NCBI RefSeq assembly: GCF_004022215.1
Contig: NZ_SAUZ01000011.1
Coordinates: forward strand, 1 to 64,000
DNA: 64,000 bases
From: Paenirhodobacter populi
GTDB lineage: Bacteria; Pseudomonadota; Alphaproteobacteria; Rhodobacterales; Rhodobacteraceae
Reading direction: 5' to 3'
Positions 36,143-45,718 of this stretch are shown here, piece after piece. The position numbers and the translations under genes were made by a program. A model generated the notes under the pieces. That model was not told the DNA's origin. It saw only the letters and a program-made list of their open reading frames with translations, and made no database searches. How positions within the stretch are numbered: the first letter of the stretch is position 1; each line of letters begins with the position of its first letter.

Positions 36143-38349
36143 TGGCGCGTCGCAACAACCGCCTTGCGACCGGGCTGATGGCCCTTGCGCTGATGGCCGG
36201 GACCGATCCCGCCCGCGCGCAGGATCCCGCCCCGGCCGCCGGCTATACCGCCGATCAGGCGGCCGAGGCGGCGACGCTGCTGGCCGACCGGATCACCGTC
36301 ACCGGCGACAAGACCCTTGTGGCCGAGGGCGCGGTCGAGGTGTTCTGGCAGCAGAACCGGCTGACGGCCAGCCGCGTCACCTACGACCAGTCCACCGACC
36401 GCATGCTGATCGAGGGACCGATCCGTCTGGTGCAGCCCGGGCAGAGCGGCGCCGTCACGCTGGCCTCGCAGGCCGATCTGTCGCGCGACATGCAGAACGG
36501 TGTGCTGATCGGCGCGCGGATGGTGCTGGCGCGCGAATTGCAGATCGCCGCCAACCGGGTCGAGCGCAAGGACGGCGAGGTCACCACGCTCTATGACGCG
36601 GTGGGATCGTCGTGCCAGGTCTGCGCCTCGGACCCGACGCCGCTTTGGGAAATCCGCGCCCGCACGATCACCCATGACGCGCCGGCGCGGGTGCTGCGCT
36701 TCGACAATGCGCAATTCCGGCTGATGGGCGTGCCGCTGTTGTGGACGCCGGTGCTGAGCATGCCGGACCCGACCGTGGACCGGATGGACGGCATCCTGCG
36801 GCCGCGCTTCACCAACTCCTCCCGCATGGGCTTCGGGGTGGAGCTGCCCTATTTCCTCACGCTCGGCCCCTCGGCCGACCTGACGCTGAAACCCTTCGTC
36901 GCGACGGATTGGAGCAGCACGCTCGGCATGCGCTACCGGCAGGCGCTCGACAACGGCTATGTGCTGGTCAACGGTGCCCTGTCGCGCGACAGCCTGCGCG
37001 AGAACGAGACGCGCGGCTACCTGTTCGCCAACGGCTGGTTCGGCATTCCGGGCGGCTATCAACTGGGCGTGCAGTTGCAGGTGGTGACGGATCCCGCCTA
37101 TCTGGTCGATTACGACATTTCCGACATCGACCGGCTGTGGTCGGGCGTGACGCTCGACCGGGTGACCCGCAACGAGATGATCTGGATGCGGGCGGGCAAC
37201 ACCCATTCGATCCGCGAAGGCGAAAGCAACAGCACCCAGCCGATGCTGGCGGGCGACTACAGCTGGACCCGGCTGTTCCGGCCTCGCTATCTGGGCGGGC
37301 TCGCCTCGGTCGAATGGAATGTCCATACGCTGAACCGGGCCAGCACGCTCGATTACGACACGGCCGAGGATTACGACGACGTGCCCGACGGGCGCGACAT
37401 GCTGCGCACCTCGCTGGAACTGAACTGGCAGCGCAACTGGCTGCTGCCGGCGGGCATTCTGGCCACCAGTCAGGCGCGGCTGGCGACGGATGTGTTTTCC
37501 GTGCGCAACGATCAGGTCTACGAGGGCGACACGATCCGCGCGCAGCCCACCCTCGGCATGGAGGTGCGCTGGCCGTGGGTCGCCACCTCGGGCAGTGCCT
37601 CGCATGTGATCGAGCCGGTGGCGCAGATCCTGTGGAGCCCGGACAACCTGAAGGCCGCCCCGAACGAGGACAGCGTGCTGGTCGAATTCGACGAGGGCAA
37701 CCTGTTCAGCCTGTCGCGCTATCCGGGCGGTGACACGCGCGAACGCGGCCTGCGCGCCAATCTGGGGATGAGCTGGACCCGCATGGACGCCGCGGGCTGG
37801 TCCTTTGGCATGACGGCGGGGCGCGTCTTCCGGGCCGAGGATCTGGATCAGTTCAGCACCGGCTCTGGCCTGTCGGGGCGGACCTCGGACTGGCTTTTGG
37901 GCGGCACGCTGACGACGACCACGGGGCTGACGATCTCCAACAGGGCGCTGTTCGACGATGAGCTGGACATTTCGCGCGACGAGCTGCGCTTTGCCTATCT
38001 GGGGCCGAAATACCAGCTGACGACGGGTTATATCTGGATGAAGCCGAACGAGCTTGAAGGACGGCCGCAGGCCACCGACGAACTGGTGATGATGGGCGGG
38101 GTCAACATGAACCCGGAATGGCGTGGCACGTTCAACACCCGCTACGATTTCACCGCGGAGCGGATGGCCCGGGCGGGGCTTGGGCTGCGTTACGCCAATG
38201 AGTGCATCGCGATGGATCTTTCCCTCTCGCGTCGGTTTACGTCCTCCTCTAGTGTGAAGCCGGAAACCAGCTTCGGCTTTCAGGTGCAGCTGGCGGGCTT
38301 CGGCGCCGACAGCCAGACCGGAACGGCCGCCCGCGCCTGCCGCGGCTGA
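36142..38349 (+). CDS. lptD: LPS-assembly protein LptD
   Basis: 735 aa outer-membrane beta-barrel that inserts LPS in the outer leaflet. Signal peptide to about residue 26 (ARA-Q), OstA-like N-terminal domain (ITVTGDKTLVAEGAVEVFW), then the LptD barrel with many aromatic beta strands. Two cysteines (SSCQVCASD) occur near residue 155-159. An ORF opposite, 1356 codons long, is a GC shadow. Confidence 0.93.
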   Translation: MARRNNRLATGLMALALMAGTDPARAQDPAPAAGYTADQAAEAATLLADRITVTGDKTLVAEGAVEVFWQQNRLTASRVTYDQSTDRMLIEGPIRLVQPGQSGAVTLASQADLSRDMQNGVLIGARMVLARELQIAANRVERKDGEVTTLYDAVGSSCQVCASDPTPLWEIRARTITHDAPARVLRFDNAQFRLMGVPLLWTPVLSMPDPTVDRMDGILRPRFTNSSRMGFGVELPYFLTLGPSADLTLKPFVATDWSSTLGMRYRQALDNGYVLVNGALSRDSLRENETRGYLFANGWFGIPGGYQLGVQLQVVTDPAYLVDYDISDIDRLWSGVTLDRVTRNEMIWMRAGNTHSIREGESNSTQPMLAGDYSWTRLFRPRYLGGLASVEWNVHTLNRASTLDYDTAEDYDDVPDGRDMLRTSLELNWQRNWLLPAGILATSQARLATDVFSVRNDQVYEGDTIRAQPTLGMEVRWPWVATSGSASHVIEPVAQILWSPDNLKAAPNEDSVLVEFDEGNLFSLSRYPGGDTRERGLRANLGMSWTRMDAAGWSFGMTAGRVFRAEDLDQFSTGSGLSGRTSDWLLGGTLTTTTGLTISNRALFDDELDISRDELRFAYLGPKYQLTTGYIWMKPNELEGRPQATDELVMMGGVNMNPEWRGTFNTRYDFTAERMARAGLGLRYANECIAMDLSLSRRFTSSSSVKPETSFGFQVQLAGFGADSQTGTAARACRG

Positions 38350-38454
38350 GCCGGAGGCAAGGGGGCGGGCATCGGAAGAGGCCGCGGGAACAGGCGGCGG
38401 GAAACAGGCATCGGAAGCGCGGCCTCGAACCGCGAAACAGACGAGCGGGCAGAC

Positions 38455-39753
38455 ATGACGGACGGACGAGAGATGACGAAAATGGTGCGATTGACCCCGC
38501 GTTGCAGGCCGCTGAGCGCCGCCGTTCTGGCGCTTGGTCTGGCGGCCGGTCTGGGCTGGACGCCGGGCAGCGGCCCCGCCGCGCCCGCGCTGGCGCAGGG
38601 CGGCGGTCTGTTCGCGCCGGTCATCACGGTGAACGGGCTTGGCATCTCGCGCTATGAGATCGAACAGCGGATGCGCTTTCTGCAACTGCTGCGGCAAAGC
38701 GGCGATCTGCGCAAGGCCGCCGAGGATGCGCTGATCGAGGACCGGCTGCGGACATGGCGCGCCAAGCTCGACGGCATGACCGCCTCGCCCGAGCTGGTCG
38801 ACGAGGGGATGACCGAATTCGCCGGCCGGGCCAACCTGACCAAGGAACAGTTCATCGCCGAACTGTCGCGGGCCGGGGTGTCGGAACAGACCTTCCGCGA
38901 TTTCGTCTCGGCCGGCGTCGTCTGGCGCGATGTGGTCCGGGCGCGCTACGCCGGGCGGGTGCAGATCACCGAGGCCGATATCGACCGCGCCATGCTGGTC
39001 GAGGCCGATCGCGGCGCCGGCACCCGGGTGCTGCTGTCGGAAATCATCATCCCCGCGCCGCCCGAATATGCGGCCGAGGCGCGCGAACTGGCCGGTCAGG
39101 TCTCGGCCATTCGCGGGGAGGCGGAATTCGCCAATGCCGCGCAGCAGGTTTCGGCCTCGGCCACCCGCGAGCAGGGCGGGCGGCTGCAATGGATGCCGTT
39201 GCAGAACCTGCCGCCGGCGCTGCGCCCGACGATCATGGCGCTGAAACCCGGCGAGGCCAGCGCCCCCATCGAGCTGAACGGCGCCATCGCGGTCTTCATG
39301 CTGCGGGGGATGGACGAAGGCGGCCCGGCCAGCACCGGGGCGCAGACGCTTGGCTATGCGCTGCTGACGCTGGGTGTTCCGGGCTCGCCCGAAGCGGCGG
39401 AGCTTGCCGGCCGCGTCGCGCGTAGCGCCAAGGGCTGCGACGATCTTTACACCGTGGCGAAAAGCCTGCCGCCGTCCTGGCTGACGCGGGTGGAACCCGC
39501 CGCGCAGGGGGCCATCCCGCAAGACGTCGGTCTGGCGCTGGCGCATCTGGACATCGGCGAGACGACGCGGCTGCAACGCGGCGGCAACGAGGTGCTGGTG
39601 ATGCTGTGTTCGCGCGAAAAGGTCCGGCCCGAGGGCGAGGCCGCGCCCTCGCGCGACGCGGTGCGGACGCAACTGCTGAACCAGCGGATGAACAGCTATG
39701 CGGACAGCCTGCTTGCCGATCTGGTGGCCAATGCGGTGATCGTGCGGCCATGA
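38455..39753 (+). CDS. surA: SurA-type periplasmic peptidyl-prolyl isomerase
   Basis: 432 aa. Signal peptide (to about LAQG, residue 48), an N-terminal SurA_N-like chaperone region (INRxEI-like ISRYEIEQRMRFL) and one parvulin-like domain (RVLLSEIIIP to AIAVFMLRG). Assists outer-membrane proteins such as LptD just upstream. ATG 38455 gives a leader of 6 extra codons; ATG 38473 is an alternative. Overlaps pdxA by 4 nt. Confidence 0.88.
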   Translation: MTDGREMTKMVRLTPRCRPLSAAVLALGLAAGLGWTPGSGPAAPALAQGGGLFAPVITVNGLGISRYEIEQRMRFLQLLRQSGDLRKAAEDALIEDRLRTWRAKLDGMTASPELVDEGMTEFAGRANLTKEQFIAELSRAGVSEQTFRDFVSAGVVWRDVVRARYAGRVQITEADIDRAMLVEADRGAGTRVLLSEIIIPAPPEYAAEARELAGQVSAIRGEAEFANAAQQVSASATREQGGRLQWMPLQNLPPALRPTIMALKPGEASAPIELNGAIAVFMLRGMDEGGPASTGAQTLGYALLTLGVPGSPEAAELAGRVARSAKGCDDLYTVAKSLPPSWLTRVEPAAQGAIPQDVGLALAHLDIGETTRLQRGGNEVLVMLCSREKVRPEGEAAPSRDAVRTQLLNQRMNSYADSLLADLVANAVIVRP

Positions 39754-40754
39754 CGACGCGCCCCGATCCGACCCGCCTGCCCGTGATCCTGACCTGCGGC
39801 GATCCTTCTGGCATCGGCCCGGAAATCGCCGTCAAGGCGTGGGAAACGCTGGGGGCCAGCCTGCCCTTCGTCTGGCTCGGCGATCCGGCGCATCTGCCGC
39901 GCGGCACGAAGCTGCGCGAGGTCGAGCGGCCCTCGGACGCGATCCTGCATGCGGGCGCGGCGCTGCCCGTGCTGCCGCATCCCTTCCCCGCCGCCGCCGA
40001 GCCGGGCCGTCCGGCGCCGGAAAACGCCGCCGCGGTGATCGAGGTCATCGCCCGCGCCGTTTCGCTGGTGCAGGCGGGCGAGGCGATCGCCATGACCACC
40101 GCGCCGATCCACAAGAAGGCGCTGAAGGACGGGGCGGGCTTCGCCTTTCCGGGGCATACCGAATTCCTCGCGCATCTGGCGGGCGGGGCGCGCGTGGCGA
40201 TGATGCTCGCGGCCGAGGGGATCGCCCCGCCGCTGCGCGTGGTTCCGGCGACGATCCATATCGCGCTGAAGGACGTGCCCCGCGCCTATACGCCCGAGGT
40301 CCTGCGCGAGGTGGTCGAGATCACCGCGAACGGGCTGCGCCGCGATTTCGCCATCGAAAATCCGCGCATCGCCGTGGCCGGGCTGAACCCCCATGCGGGC
40401 GAAGGCGGCGCGATGGGGCGTGAGGAGATCGACTGGATCGGCGAAACGCTGGCCGGGCTGCGGGCCGAGGGCTTCGCCGTCGCAGGCCCCCTGCCCGCCG
40501 ACACGATGTTCCATGCGGCGGCGCGCGCGCAATATGACGCGGCGATCTGCGCCTATCACGATCAGGCGCTGATCCCGATCAAGACGCTGGATTTCGACGG
40601 GGGCGTGAATGTGACGCTTGGCCTGCCCTTCGTGCGGACCTCGCCCGATCACGGCACGGCCTATGACATCGCGGGAACCGGGCGCGCCAATCCGGCGAGC
40701 CTGATCGCCGCTTTGCGGATGGCCGCGCGGATGGGGGCGGCGCGGCACGTCTGA
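39750..40754 (+). CDS. pdxA: 4-hydroxythreonine-4-phosphate dehydrogenase
   Basis: 334 aa NAD-dependent enzyme of DXP-dependent pyridoxal phosphate synthesis. TCGDPSGIGPE at the N-terminus, FPGHTEFLA, GLNPHAGEGG and YHDQALIPIKT with the metal-binding His residues. Between surA and rsmA as in E. coli (lptD-surA-pdxA-rsmA). Confidence 0.97.
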   Translation: MTTRPDPTRLPVILTCGDPSGIGPEIAVKAWETLGASLPFVWLGDPAHLPRGTKLREVERPSDAILHAGAALPVLPHPFPAAAEPGRPAPENAAAVIEVIARAVSLVQAGEAIAMTTAPIHKKALKDGAGFAFPGHTEFLAHLAGGARVAMMLAAEGIAPPLRVVPATIHIALKDVPRAYTPEVLREVVEITANGLRRDFAIENPRIAVAGLNPHAGEGGAMGREEIDWIGETLAGLRAEGFAVAGPLPADTMFHAAARAQYDAAICAYHDQALIPIKTLDFDGGVNVTLGLPFVRTSPDHGTAYDIAGTGRANPASLIAALRMAARMGAARHV

Positions 40755-40778
40755 GCGCCGGATCGCGGCACGGGCGCA

Positions 40779-40841
40779 GGGGGCCTTCTGCCCCCTCGGC
40801 CTGCGGCCTCACCCCCGAGGATATTTTTGGAAGAATGAAGG
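40779..40841 (+). repeat. Dispersed intergenic element, copy 7 (short form)
   Basis: GGGGGC/GCCCCC hairpin, GGCC-type hairpin, core CCCCCGAGGATATTTTTGG (diverged), tail AAGAATGAAGG. 25 nt after the pdxA stop; the tail ends 13 nt before the rsmA ATG. Confidence 0.85.
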
Positions 40842-40853
40842 ACGGGTTCGGGA

Positions 40854-41693
40854 ATGGCGGCAATCGACGGGCTTCCCGCGCTGCGCGAAGTGATCCGGGA
40901 TCACGATCTGGTGGCGAAGAAGAGCCTTGGGCAGAACTTCCTGCTGGATCTGAACCTGACGGCGAAGATCGCGCGGGCGGCGGGCGATCTGACGCGGTGC
41001 GACGTGCTGGAGGTCGGCCCCGGCCCCGGCGGGCTGACGCGCGGATTGCTGGCCGAGGGGGCGCGGCGGGTGCTGGCGGTCGAGAAGGACAGCCGTTGTC
41101 TGCCGGCGCTGGCCGAGATCGCGGCGCATTATCCCGGGCGGCTGGAGGTGATCAACGGCGACGCGCTGGAGGTCGACGTTCTGGCGCATCTGACGCCGCC
41201 GATCCGGATCGCCGCGAACCTGCCCTACAATGTCGGCACCGAACTGCTGATCCGCTGGCTGACGCCCGCCGTCTGGCCGCCCTTCTGGGAAAGCCTGACG
41301 CTGATGTTCCAGAAGGAAGTGGCGGAGCGGATCGTGGCGAAGCCCGGTTCGGCGCATTACGGGCGGCTGGCTCTGCTCGCGCAATGGCGGTGCGAGGCGC
41401 GGATCGTCATGGTCCTGCCGCCCGAGGCCTTCACCCCTGCGCCCAAGGTGCATTCGGCGGTGGTGCATCTGCAGGCCCTGCCCGAACCGCGCTATCCGGC
41501 CGATCCGAAGATATTGGAACGGGTCGTCGCGGCGGGGTTCAATCAGCGGCGCAAGATGCTGCGGGCCTCGCTGCGCGGTCTGCATCCGCAGATCGAATCC
41601 CTGCTCGAAGCGGCGGGGATCCCGCCGACCGAGCGGGCCGAGCGGGTGACGCTCGAACAATTCTGCCACCTCGCGCGGCTGCTGGCCCGCTGA
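40854..41693 (+). CDS. rsmA: 16S rRNA (adenine1518/1519-N6)-dimethyltransferase RsmA
   Basis: 279 aa methyltransferase (KsgA) that dimethylates A1518 and A1519. [24 protein letters not shown] (SAM site) and [12 protein letters not shown] (NLPY catalytic motif). The usual gene after pdxA. No clear SD close to ATG; the best match is AAGG at the end of dispersed copy 7, about 12 nt upstream. Confidence 0.96.
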   Translation: MAAIDGLPALREVIRDHDLVAKKSLGQNFLLDLNLTAKIARAAGDLTRCDVLEVGPGPGGLTRGLLAEGARRVLAVEKDSRCLPALAEIAAHYPGRLEVINGDALEVDVLAHLTPPIRIAANLPYNVGTELLIRWLTPAVWPPFWESLTLMFQKEVAERIVAKPGSAHYGRLALLAQWRCEARIVMVLPPEAFTPAPKVHSAVVHLQALPEPRYPADPKILERVVAAGFNQRRKMLRASLRGLHPQIESLLEAAGIPPTERAERVTLEQFCHLARLLAR

Positions 41694-41713
41694 CCCCGAA
41701 GGGGAGACAAATA

Positions 41714-42004
41714 ATGTCCGACGACGATTACATCTACGACGAGGCGACCGGCGAATGGCGGCCCGCCTCGGAACTGAAGGCCGAAGCCGTGCGCGAGGTC
41801 CGGGATGCAAGCGGCACCCTGCTGGCCGATGGCGATCAGGTGGTGCTGGTGAAGGACCTGAAGGTCAAGGGCACCTCGACCACGCTGAAACAGGGGACGG
41901 TGATCCGCTCGATCCGGCTGACGGACGATCCGGAGCTGATCGACTGCCGGCACGAGGCGATCAAGGGGCTGGTGCTGCGCACGGAATTCGTCCGCAAGCG
42001 GTGA
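41714..42004 (+). CDS. PhnA/YjdM-like protein, C-terminal domain only
   Basis: 96 aa. Residues about 28-96 match the C-terminal PhnA (YjdM) domain: LLADGDQVVLVKDLKVKGTS and HEAIKGLVLRTEFVRK. The N-terminal zinc ribbon of E. coli PhnA is absent, replaced by DDDYIYDEATGEWRPASELK. Often annotated as alkylphosphonate utilisation protein, but a phosphonate role is not supported for this family. Follows rsmA by 20 nt. Confidence 0.85.
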   Translation: MSDDDYIYDEATGEWRPASELKAEAVREVRDASGTLLADGDQVVLVKDLKVKGTSTTLKQGTVIRSIRLTDDPELIDCRHEAIKGLVLRTEFVRKR

Positions 42005-42031
42005 GGGCGCAGGCGTTGGCGTCTGAATGAA

Positions 42032-42058
42032 AAAGCCGCGCGGGATCCGCGCGGCTTT
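42032..42058. terminator. Bidirectional terminator
   Basis: Perfect 12-bp stem AAAGCCGCGCGG / CCGCGCGGCTTT with a 3-nt loop, between the convergent PhnA-like and DUF4167 genes. Confidence 0.85.
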
Positions 42059-42082
42059 CGTCATGTCGGGCTTCCGGGACCG

Positions 42083-42817
42083 TTATTCGCCCGAAGCGTC
42101 AGTCGGCGCATCGAGCGGAAGCTGTGCCGCATCGGCGTCGGTCTTCTTCGGCGCGCGCGGCTTGCGCGGCGTGCGGCGCGGCGCACGGGCGCGGCGCGGC
42201 GGGGCTTCCGCTTCGGGCTGTTCCGGCGTTTCGGGGGCCGGGGTGGCCTCGTCCGCAACCTCGAACGCCTCGGCCACCTGCTGCGCGGGGCCTTCCGGCT
42301 CGGCAGGGGTTTCGGCGGGCCGGGTTTCGGCGCGCATTTCCGGCGTTTCCACCAGACCGGATTCCTCCGTCCCGGTTTCCTCGGTCACCAAGGCGTCGGT
42401 CACCAGGGCATCGGCGGCGTCAGTGGCGGCTTCGTAGCGCGGCTCCGCCTCGCGTTCCGGACGCTCCTGACGATCGCGGTTGCCACCATTCTGGCCGCCG
42501 GTCTGACCATTGTTCTGGCCGGATCCGCCCTGCTGGTAGTTGCGTTGCCGCTCCTCCTGTTCACGGGCGATTTCGCGCTGCGCCTCGCCCAGCATGCGGG
42601 TGTAGTGTTCGGCATGCTGCAGGAAATTCTGTTCCGCCACCCGATCGTTGCCAAGCTGCGCGTCACGCGCCAGCGCCAGATACTTGTCGATGATCTGTTG
42701 CGGGGTGCCACGCACCTTGCCCTCGGGACCGGAGCTGTCAAAGACCCGGTTGATGATATTGCCGATCGTGCGCTGACGGTTCGACTTGTTGCGCGAACGG
42801 GATTTCGAAGATCTCAT
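42083..42817 (-). CDS. DUF4167 domain-containing protein
   Basis: 244 aa. N-terminal basic MRSSKSRSRNKSNRQR and the conserved NRVFDSSGPEGKVRGTP and LARDAQLGNDRVAEQNFLQHAEHY segment define DUF4167, an alphaproteobacterial family. A Gln/Asn/Gly-rich stretch (about 95-115), a Glu/Ala-rich region and a basic RRARAPRRTPRKPRAPKK tail follow. Function unknown; possible nucleic-acid binding. Start MRSSKS chosen because upstream residues are not family-like. Confidence 0.87.
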   Translation of the reverse strand: MRSSKSRSRNKSNRQRTIGNIINRVFDSSGPEGKVRGTPQQIIDKYLALARDAQLGNDRVAEQNFLQHAEHYTRMLGEAQREIAREQEERQRNYQQGGSGQNNGQTGGQNGGNRDRQERPEREAEPRYEAATDAADALVTDALVTEETGTEESGLVETPEMRAETRPAETPAEPEGPAQQVAEAFEVADEATPAPETPEQPEAEAPPRRARAPRRTPRKPRAPKKTDADAAQLPLDAPTDASGE

Positions 42818-42950
42818 GTGCCTGCGTTGGTTGTGCCCTTCGGGCGCTGAAGTCCGGGCCGCGATCGTGAAATGACCGGGACCCGCCATGTGGGCAAGGG
42901 TTGCGTTTTGCGGGTATGACCCGCGAAACCCTGTGACCCGCAGTGTGAGC

Positions 42951-42993
42951 TGATCCGTGCAGCGGACCAAATGTCCGTTCTGCACATGGATCA
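42951..42993 (-). ncRNA. Candidate structured RNA upstream of DUF4167 gene
   Basis: A 17-bp stem with one 2-nt bulge on each side region: TGATCC-GTGCAG-CGGAC, loop CAAAT, GTCCG-TT-CTGCAC-AT-GGATCA. It lies between prmC and the DUF4167 gene, both minus. It could be a leader, a 3' end structure for prmC or a small RNA. No poly-U follows. Confidence 0.35.
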
Positions 42994-43081
42994 CTAAGCA
43001 TGCCAGCCGGGCGGGCGCAAGCGGGAAAACGGAAGAATTGCGCGTTTCCCCATAATTTCGGCCCAAGATCGCGTGATGGGC

Positions 43082-43939
43082 TCAATTCCCCGGATGCGGG
43101 GCGGGCACGGCGGGTTTGCGGGCCAGAATGGTGCGGTCGCGCCCGTCCAGATCGCGGCGGACCTCGATCCGCTCGAATCCTCCGTCACGCAGGAGGTCGC
43201 AGACCGCCCCGGCCTGAGTCGGCCCGATTTCCAGCAGCAGCCGCCCGCCGGAGGTCAGCCGGGCCGCGGCCTCGCGCGCGATGAGGCGATAGGCGGCAAG
43301 CCCGTCACCGCCCGGCGTCAGCGCCAGATGCGGTTCCCAGTCGCGCACCTCGGGGGAGAGGGCGGGCATCTCTTCCGCGGCGATATAGGGCGGGTTGGAA
43401 ACGATCAGGTCGAACGTGCCGGTGACGGCGGAAAACCAGTCGGAACGCAGGAACCGCGCCCGCTCCGCCACGCCAAGCCGCGCGGCATTGTCCCGCGCCA
43501 CGATCAGCGCGGCTTCGGACAGATCGACCCCCGTCCCCCTCGCGTCGCTCCTGTCGTGCAGCAGGCTGACGAGGATGCAGCCCGTGCCGGTGCCAAGGTC
43601 CAGCACCATGCCGAAGGGTTCCTCAAGCGCCGCTTCCACCAGAATCTCGGTTTCCGGCCGGGGGTCGAGCGTGTCGCGCGTCACGCGGAAATCGAGCCCC
43701 CAGAAGCGGCGCAATCCGGTGATCTGCGCCACCGGACGGCGCGCGGCGCGGGCATCCGTCGCGGCCTCGAACGCCGCCTGCTGATCCGGGGAAATCTCGT
43801 CCTGCATCGCCAGCAGCAGCCGTTCCGGCGCGAGGCCGAGCACATGCGCCAGCAACCGGCGCGCATCGGTGGCGGCGCCCTCGATGCCCGCGGCGGTCAG
43901 CCGGCGCGTGGCAAGGACCAGCGCCTGCTGCGCGGTCAT
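43082..43939 (-). CDS. prmC: Release factor glutamine methyltransferase PrmC
   Basis: 285 aa SAM-dependent enzyme that methylates the Gln of GGQ in RF1/RF2. [21 protein letters not shown] (SAM loop) and SNPPYI (NPPY catalytic motif). It overlaps its substrate gene prfA by 4 nt, the widely conserved prfA-prmC order. Confidence 0.95.
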   Translation of the reverse strand: MTAQQALVLATRRLTAAGIEGAATDARRLLAHVLGLAPERLLLAMQDEISPDQQAAFEAATDARAARRPVAQITGLRRFWGLDFRVTRDTLDPRPETEILVEAALEEPFGMVLDLGTGTGCILVSLLHDRSDARGTGVDLSEAALIVARDNAARLGVAERARFLRSDWFSAVTGTFDLIVSNPPYIAAEEMPALSPEVRDWEPHLALTPGGDGLAAYRLIAREAAARLTSGGRLLLEIGPTQAGAVCDLLRDGGFERIEVRRDLDGRDRTILARKPAVPAPHPGN

Positions 43940-44991
43940 CCCTCCATCTCCGCCAGTTTCGTCGCCTGATCATGGGCGGTAAGGGCGTCGATCACCTCGG
44001 TCAGGTCGCCGTTCATGATCTGCGGCAGCGCATACAGTGTCAGGTTGATCCGGTGATCGGTCATCCGGCCCTGCGGAAAGTTGTAGGTGCGGATGCGCTC
44101 CGAACGATCGCCCGAGCCCACCTGCGCCTTGCGGTCGGCCGCGCGTTCATGCGCCAGCCGGTCGCGTTCCATCTCATACAGGCGCGCCCGCAGCACGGCC
44201 ATGGCATTCGCCCGGTTCTGGTGCTGCGACTTCTCGGACGAGGTGACGACGATCCCGGTGGGCAGATGGGTGATCCGCACCGCCGAATCGGTGGTGTTGA
44301 CATGCTGCCCACCCGCGCCCGAGGATCGCATCGTATCGATGCGGATGTCGCCCGCGGGGATGTCGATGTCGACATCCTCCGCCTCGGGCAGAACCGCGAC
44401 GGTGGCGGCCGAGGTATGGATCCGCCCGCCCGCCTCGGTTTCCGGCACGCGCTGCACCCGGTGAACGCCGGATTCGTATTTGAGCCGGGCGAAGACGCCC
44501 TCGCCCTCGATCCGGGCGGTGACTTCCTTGACGCCGCCGAGTTCCGAGGGCGTCAGATCCAGCAATTCGAACCGCCAGCCCATCGTTTCGGCATAGCGCT
44601 GATACATGCGCAGCAGATCGCCCGCGAAAAGCGCCGCCTCGTCCCCGCCGGTGCCGGGGCGGATTTCAAGGATCGCGGGCCGCGCATCGGCCGCGTCCTT
44701 CGGCAAGAGCGCCAGCCGCAGCGCCTGTTCCATCTCGGGGATGCGGGCCTTGAGGCGGGGCAGCTCCTCCTCCGCCAGATCCTTCATCTCGGGATCGTGG
44801 AGCCAGCCTTCCGCCTCGGCCAGATCGTCGAGCGCCTGCCGGTAGGCGGCGATCTGATCGACCACGGGCTTCAATTCGGAATATTCGCGCGAGAGCGCGG
44901 CGATCTCGGCGGGCGCGGAGGTCACGTTCAGCTTCGCCCCGACGAAATCGAAGCGCTGCGTGATCTGGGCGAGTTTGTCCATCGGAACCAT
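43936..44991 (-). CDS. prfA: Peptide chain release factor 1
   Basis: 351 aa, reads UAA and UAG. GSGGQHVN includes the GGQ motif; the PxT-type recognition region is present in the middle domain. Two close starts, ATG 44991 (MVPMDKL) and ATG 44982 (MDKL). I use the first, giving the common alphaproteobacterial N-terminus. Confidence 0.94.
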   Translation of the reverse strand: MVPMDKLAQITQRFDFVGAKLNVTSAPAEIAALSREYSELKPVVDQIAAYRQALDDLAEAEGWLHDPEMKDLAEEELPRLKARIPEMEQALRLALLPKDAADARPAILEIRPGTGGDEAALFAGDLLRMYQRYAETMGWRFELLDLTPSELGGVKEVTARIEGEGVFARLKYESGVHRVQRVPETEAGGRIHTSAATVAVLPEAEDVDIDIPAGDIRIDTMRSSGAGGQHVNTTDSAVRITHLPTGIVVTSSEKSQHQNRANAMAVLRARLYEMERDRLAHERAADRKAQVGSGDRSERIRTYNFPQGRMTDHRINLTLYALPQIMNGDLTEVIDALTAHDQATKLAEMEG

Positions 44992-45039
44992 GCCGGCACC
45001 TGTGGCGGTTTCGCGCGTCCCGGTCAAGACCCGGCACGG

Positions 45040-45050
45040 CCCCCCCCCCC
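45040..45050. repeat. C11 homopolymer tract
   Basis: Eleven consecutive C on the plus strand, 49 nt upstream of the prfA start (G tract on its coding strand). Confidence 0.85.
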
Positions 45051-45069
45051 AGACATCGGGACCGGCTGC

Positions 45070-45136
45070 CCTTCATTCTTCCATAAATATCCCGGGGTGA
45101 ATTTGCGCGTCAGCGCAAAGAGGGGCAGCGCCCCTG
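45070..45136 (-). repeat. Dispersed intergenic element, copy 8 (short form)
   Basis: Minus-strand: GGGGC/GCCCC hairpin, TTTGCGC/GCGCAAA hairpin, core CCCCGGGATATTTATGG and AAGAATGAAGG. Lies in the divergent region between prfA and the DUF59 gene, not behind a stop codon. Confidence 0.86.
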
Positions 45137-45241
45137 CCCGCTCCGGTTTCCACACGCGCCTGCGCCGCCCGTCGCCAGCGGCCTTTACCTTGCGCGGCGA
45201 AATTCCTATATCCTGTGCCAATCCCTCGCCGGAGCGACATC

Positions 45242-45619
45242 ATGACCAACGAAGCCGACACGTCCGCAGATATGCCCGCAGAGGGCAGCCCCCTGATCAA
45301 GCCCTCGACCACCGAACATCCGCTGTTCGACGCGGTCGCGGATGCCTGCCGCACGGTCTTCGACCCGGAAATCCCGGTGAACATCTACGACCTCGGACTG
45401 GTCTACACGATCGAGATCACCGACGAGAGCGTGGTGAACGTGGTGATGACCCTGACCGCGCCGGGCTGCCCGGTGGCCGGTGAAATGCCGGAATGGGTGC
45501 AGAACGCCATCGAGGCGGTGCCCGGCGTGCGCGAGGTCAACGTGACCATGACCTTCGATCCGCAATGGGGCATGGACATGATGTCCGAAGAGGCGCGGCT
45601 CGAACTCGGCTTCATGTAA
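45242..45619 (+). CDS. DUF59/MIP18 family Fe-S assembly protein (SufT-like)
   Basis: 125 aa. VFDPEIPVNIYDLGLVYTIEI and MTLTAPGCPVAGEMPEWV are the DUF59 core, with the reactive Cys in GCP. These proteins help deliver or mature Fe-S clusters. ATG 45242 after GGAGCGAC; a longer frame upstream is not conserved. An A-type carrier gene lies about 1.2 kb downstream. Confidence 0.87.
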   Translation: MTNEADTSADMPAEGSPLIKPSTTEHPLFDAVADACRTVFDPEIPVNIYDLGLVYTIEITDESVVNVVMTLTAPGCPVAGEMPEWVQNAIEAVPGVREVNVTMTFDPQWGMDMMSEEARLELGFM

Positions 45620-45718
45620 ACCGCCCGGCGCGCGGGGGCTTGCCATCGTCGCGCGCCGTGCCAGATTGTCTTTTCGTGGAAGGGCCGCCTCCCCGGCCCG
45701 GAACGTGAAGGATCAATC

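Noticed and set aside
35602-39672. A 1356-codon open frame on the minus strand
   Set aside because: It lies opposite lptG, lptD and surA, is rich in Arg/His/Gly/Pro and matches no family. High GC at third codon positions removes stop codons from the opposite strand.
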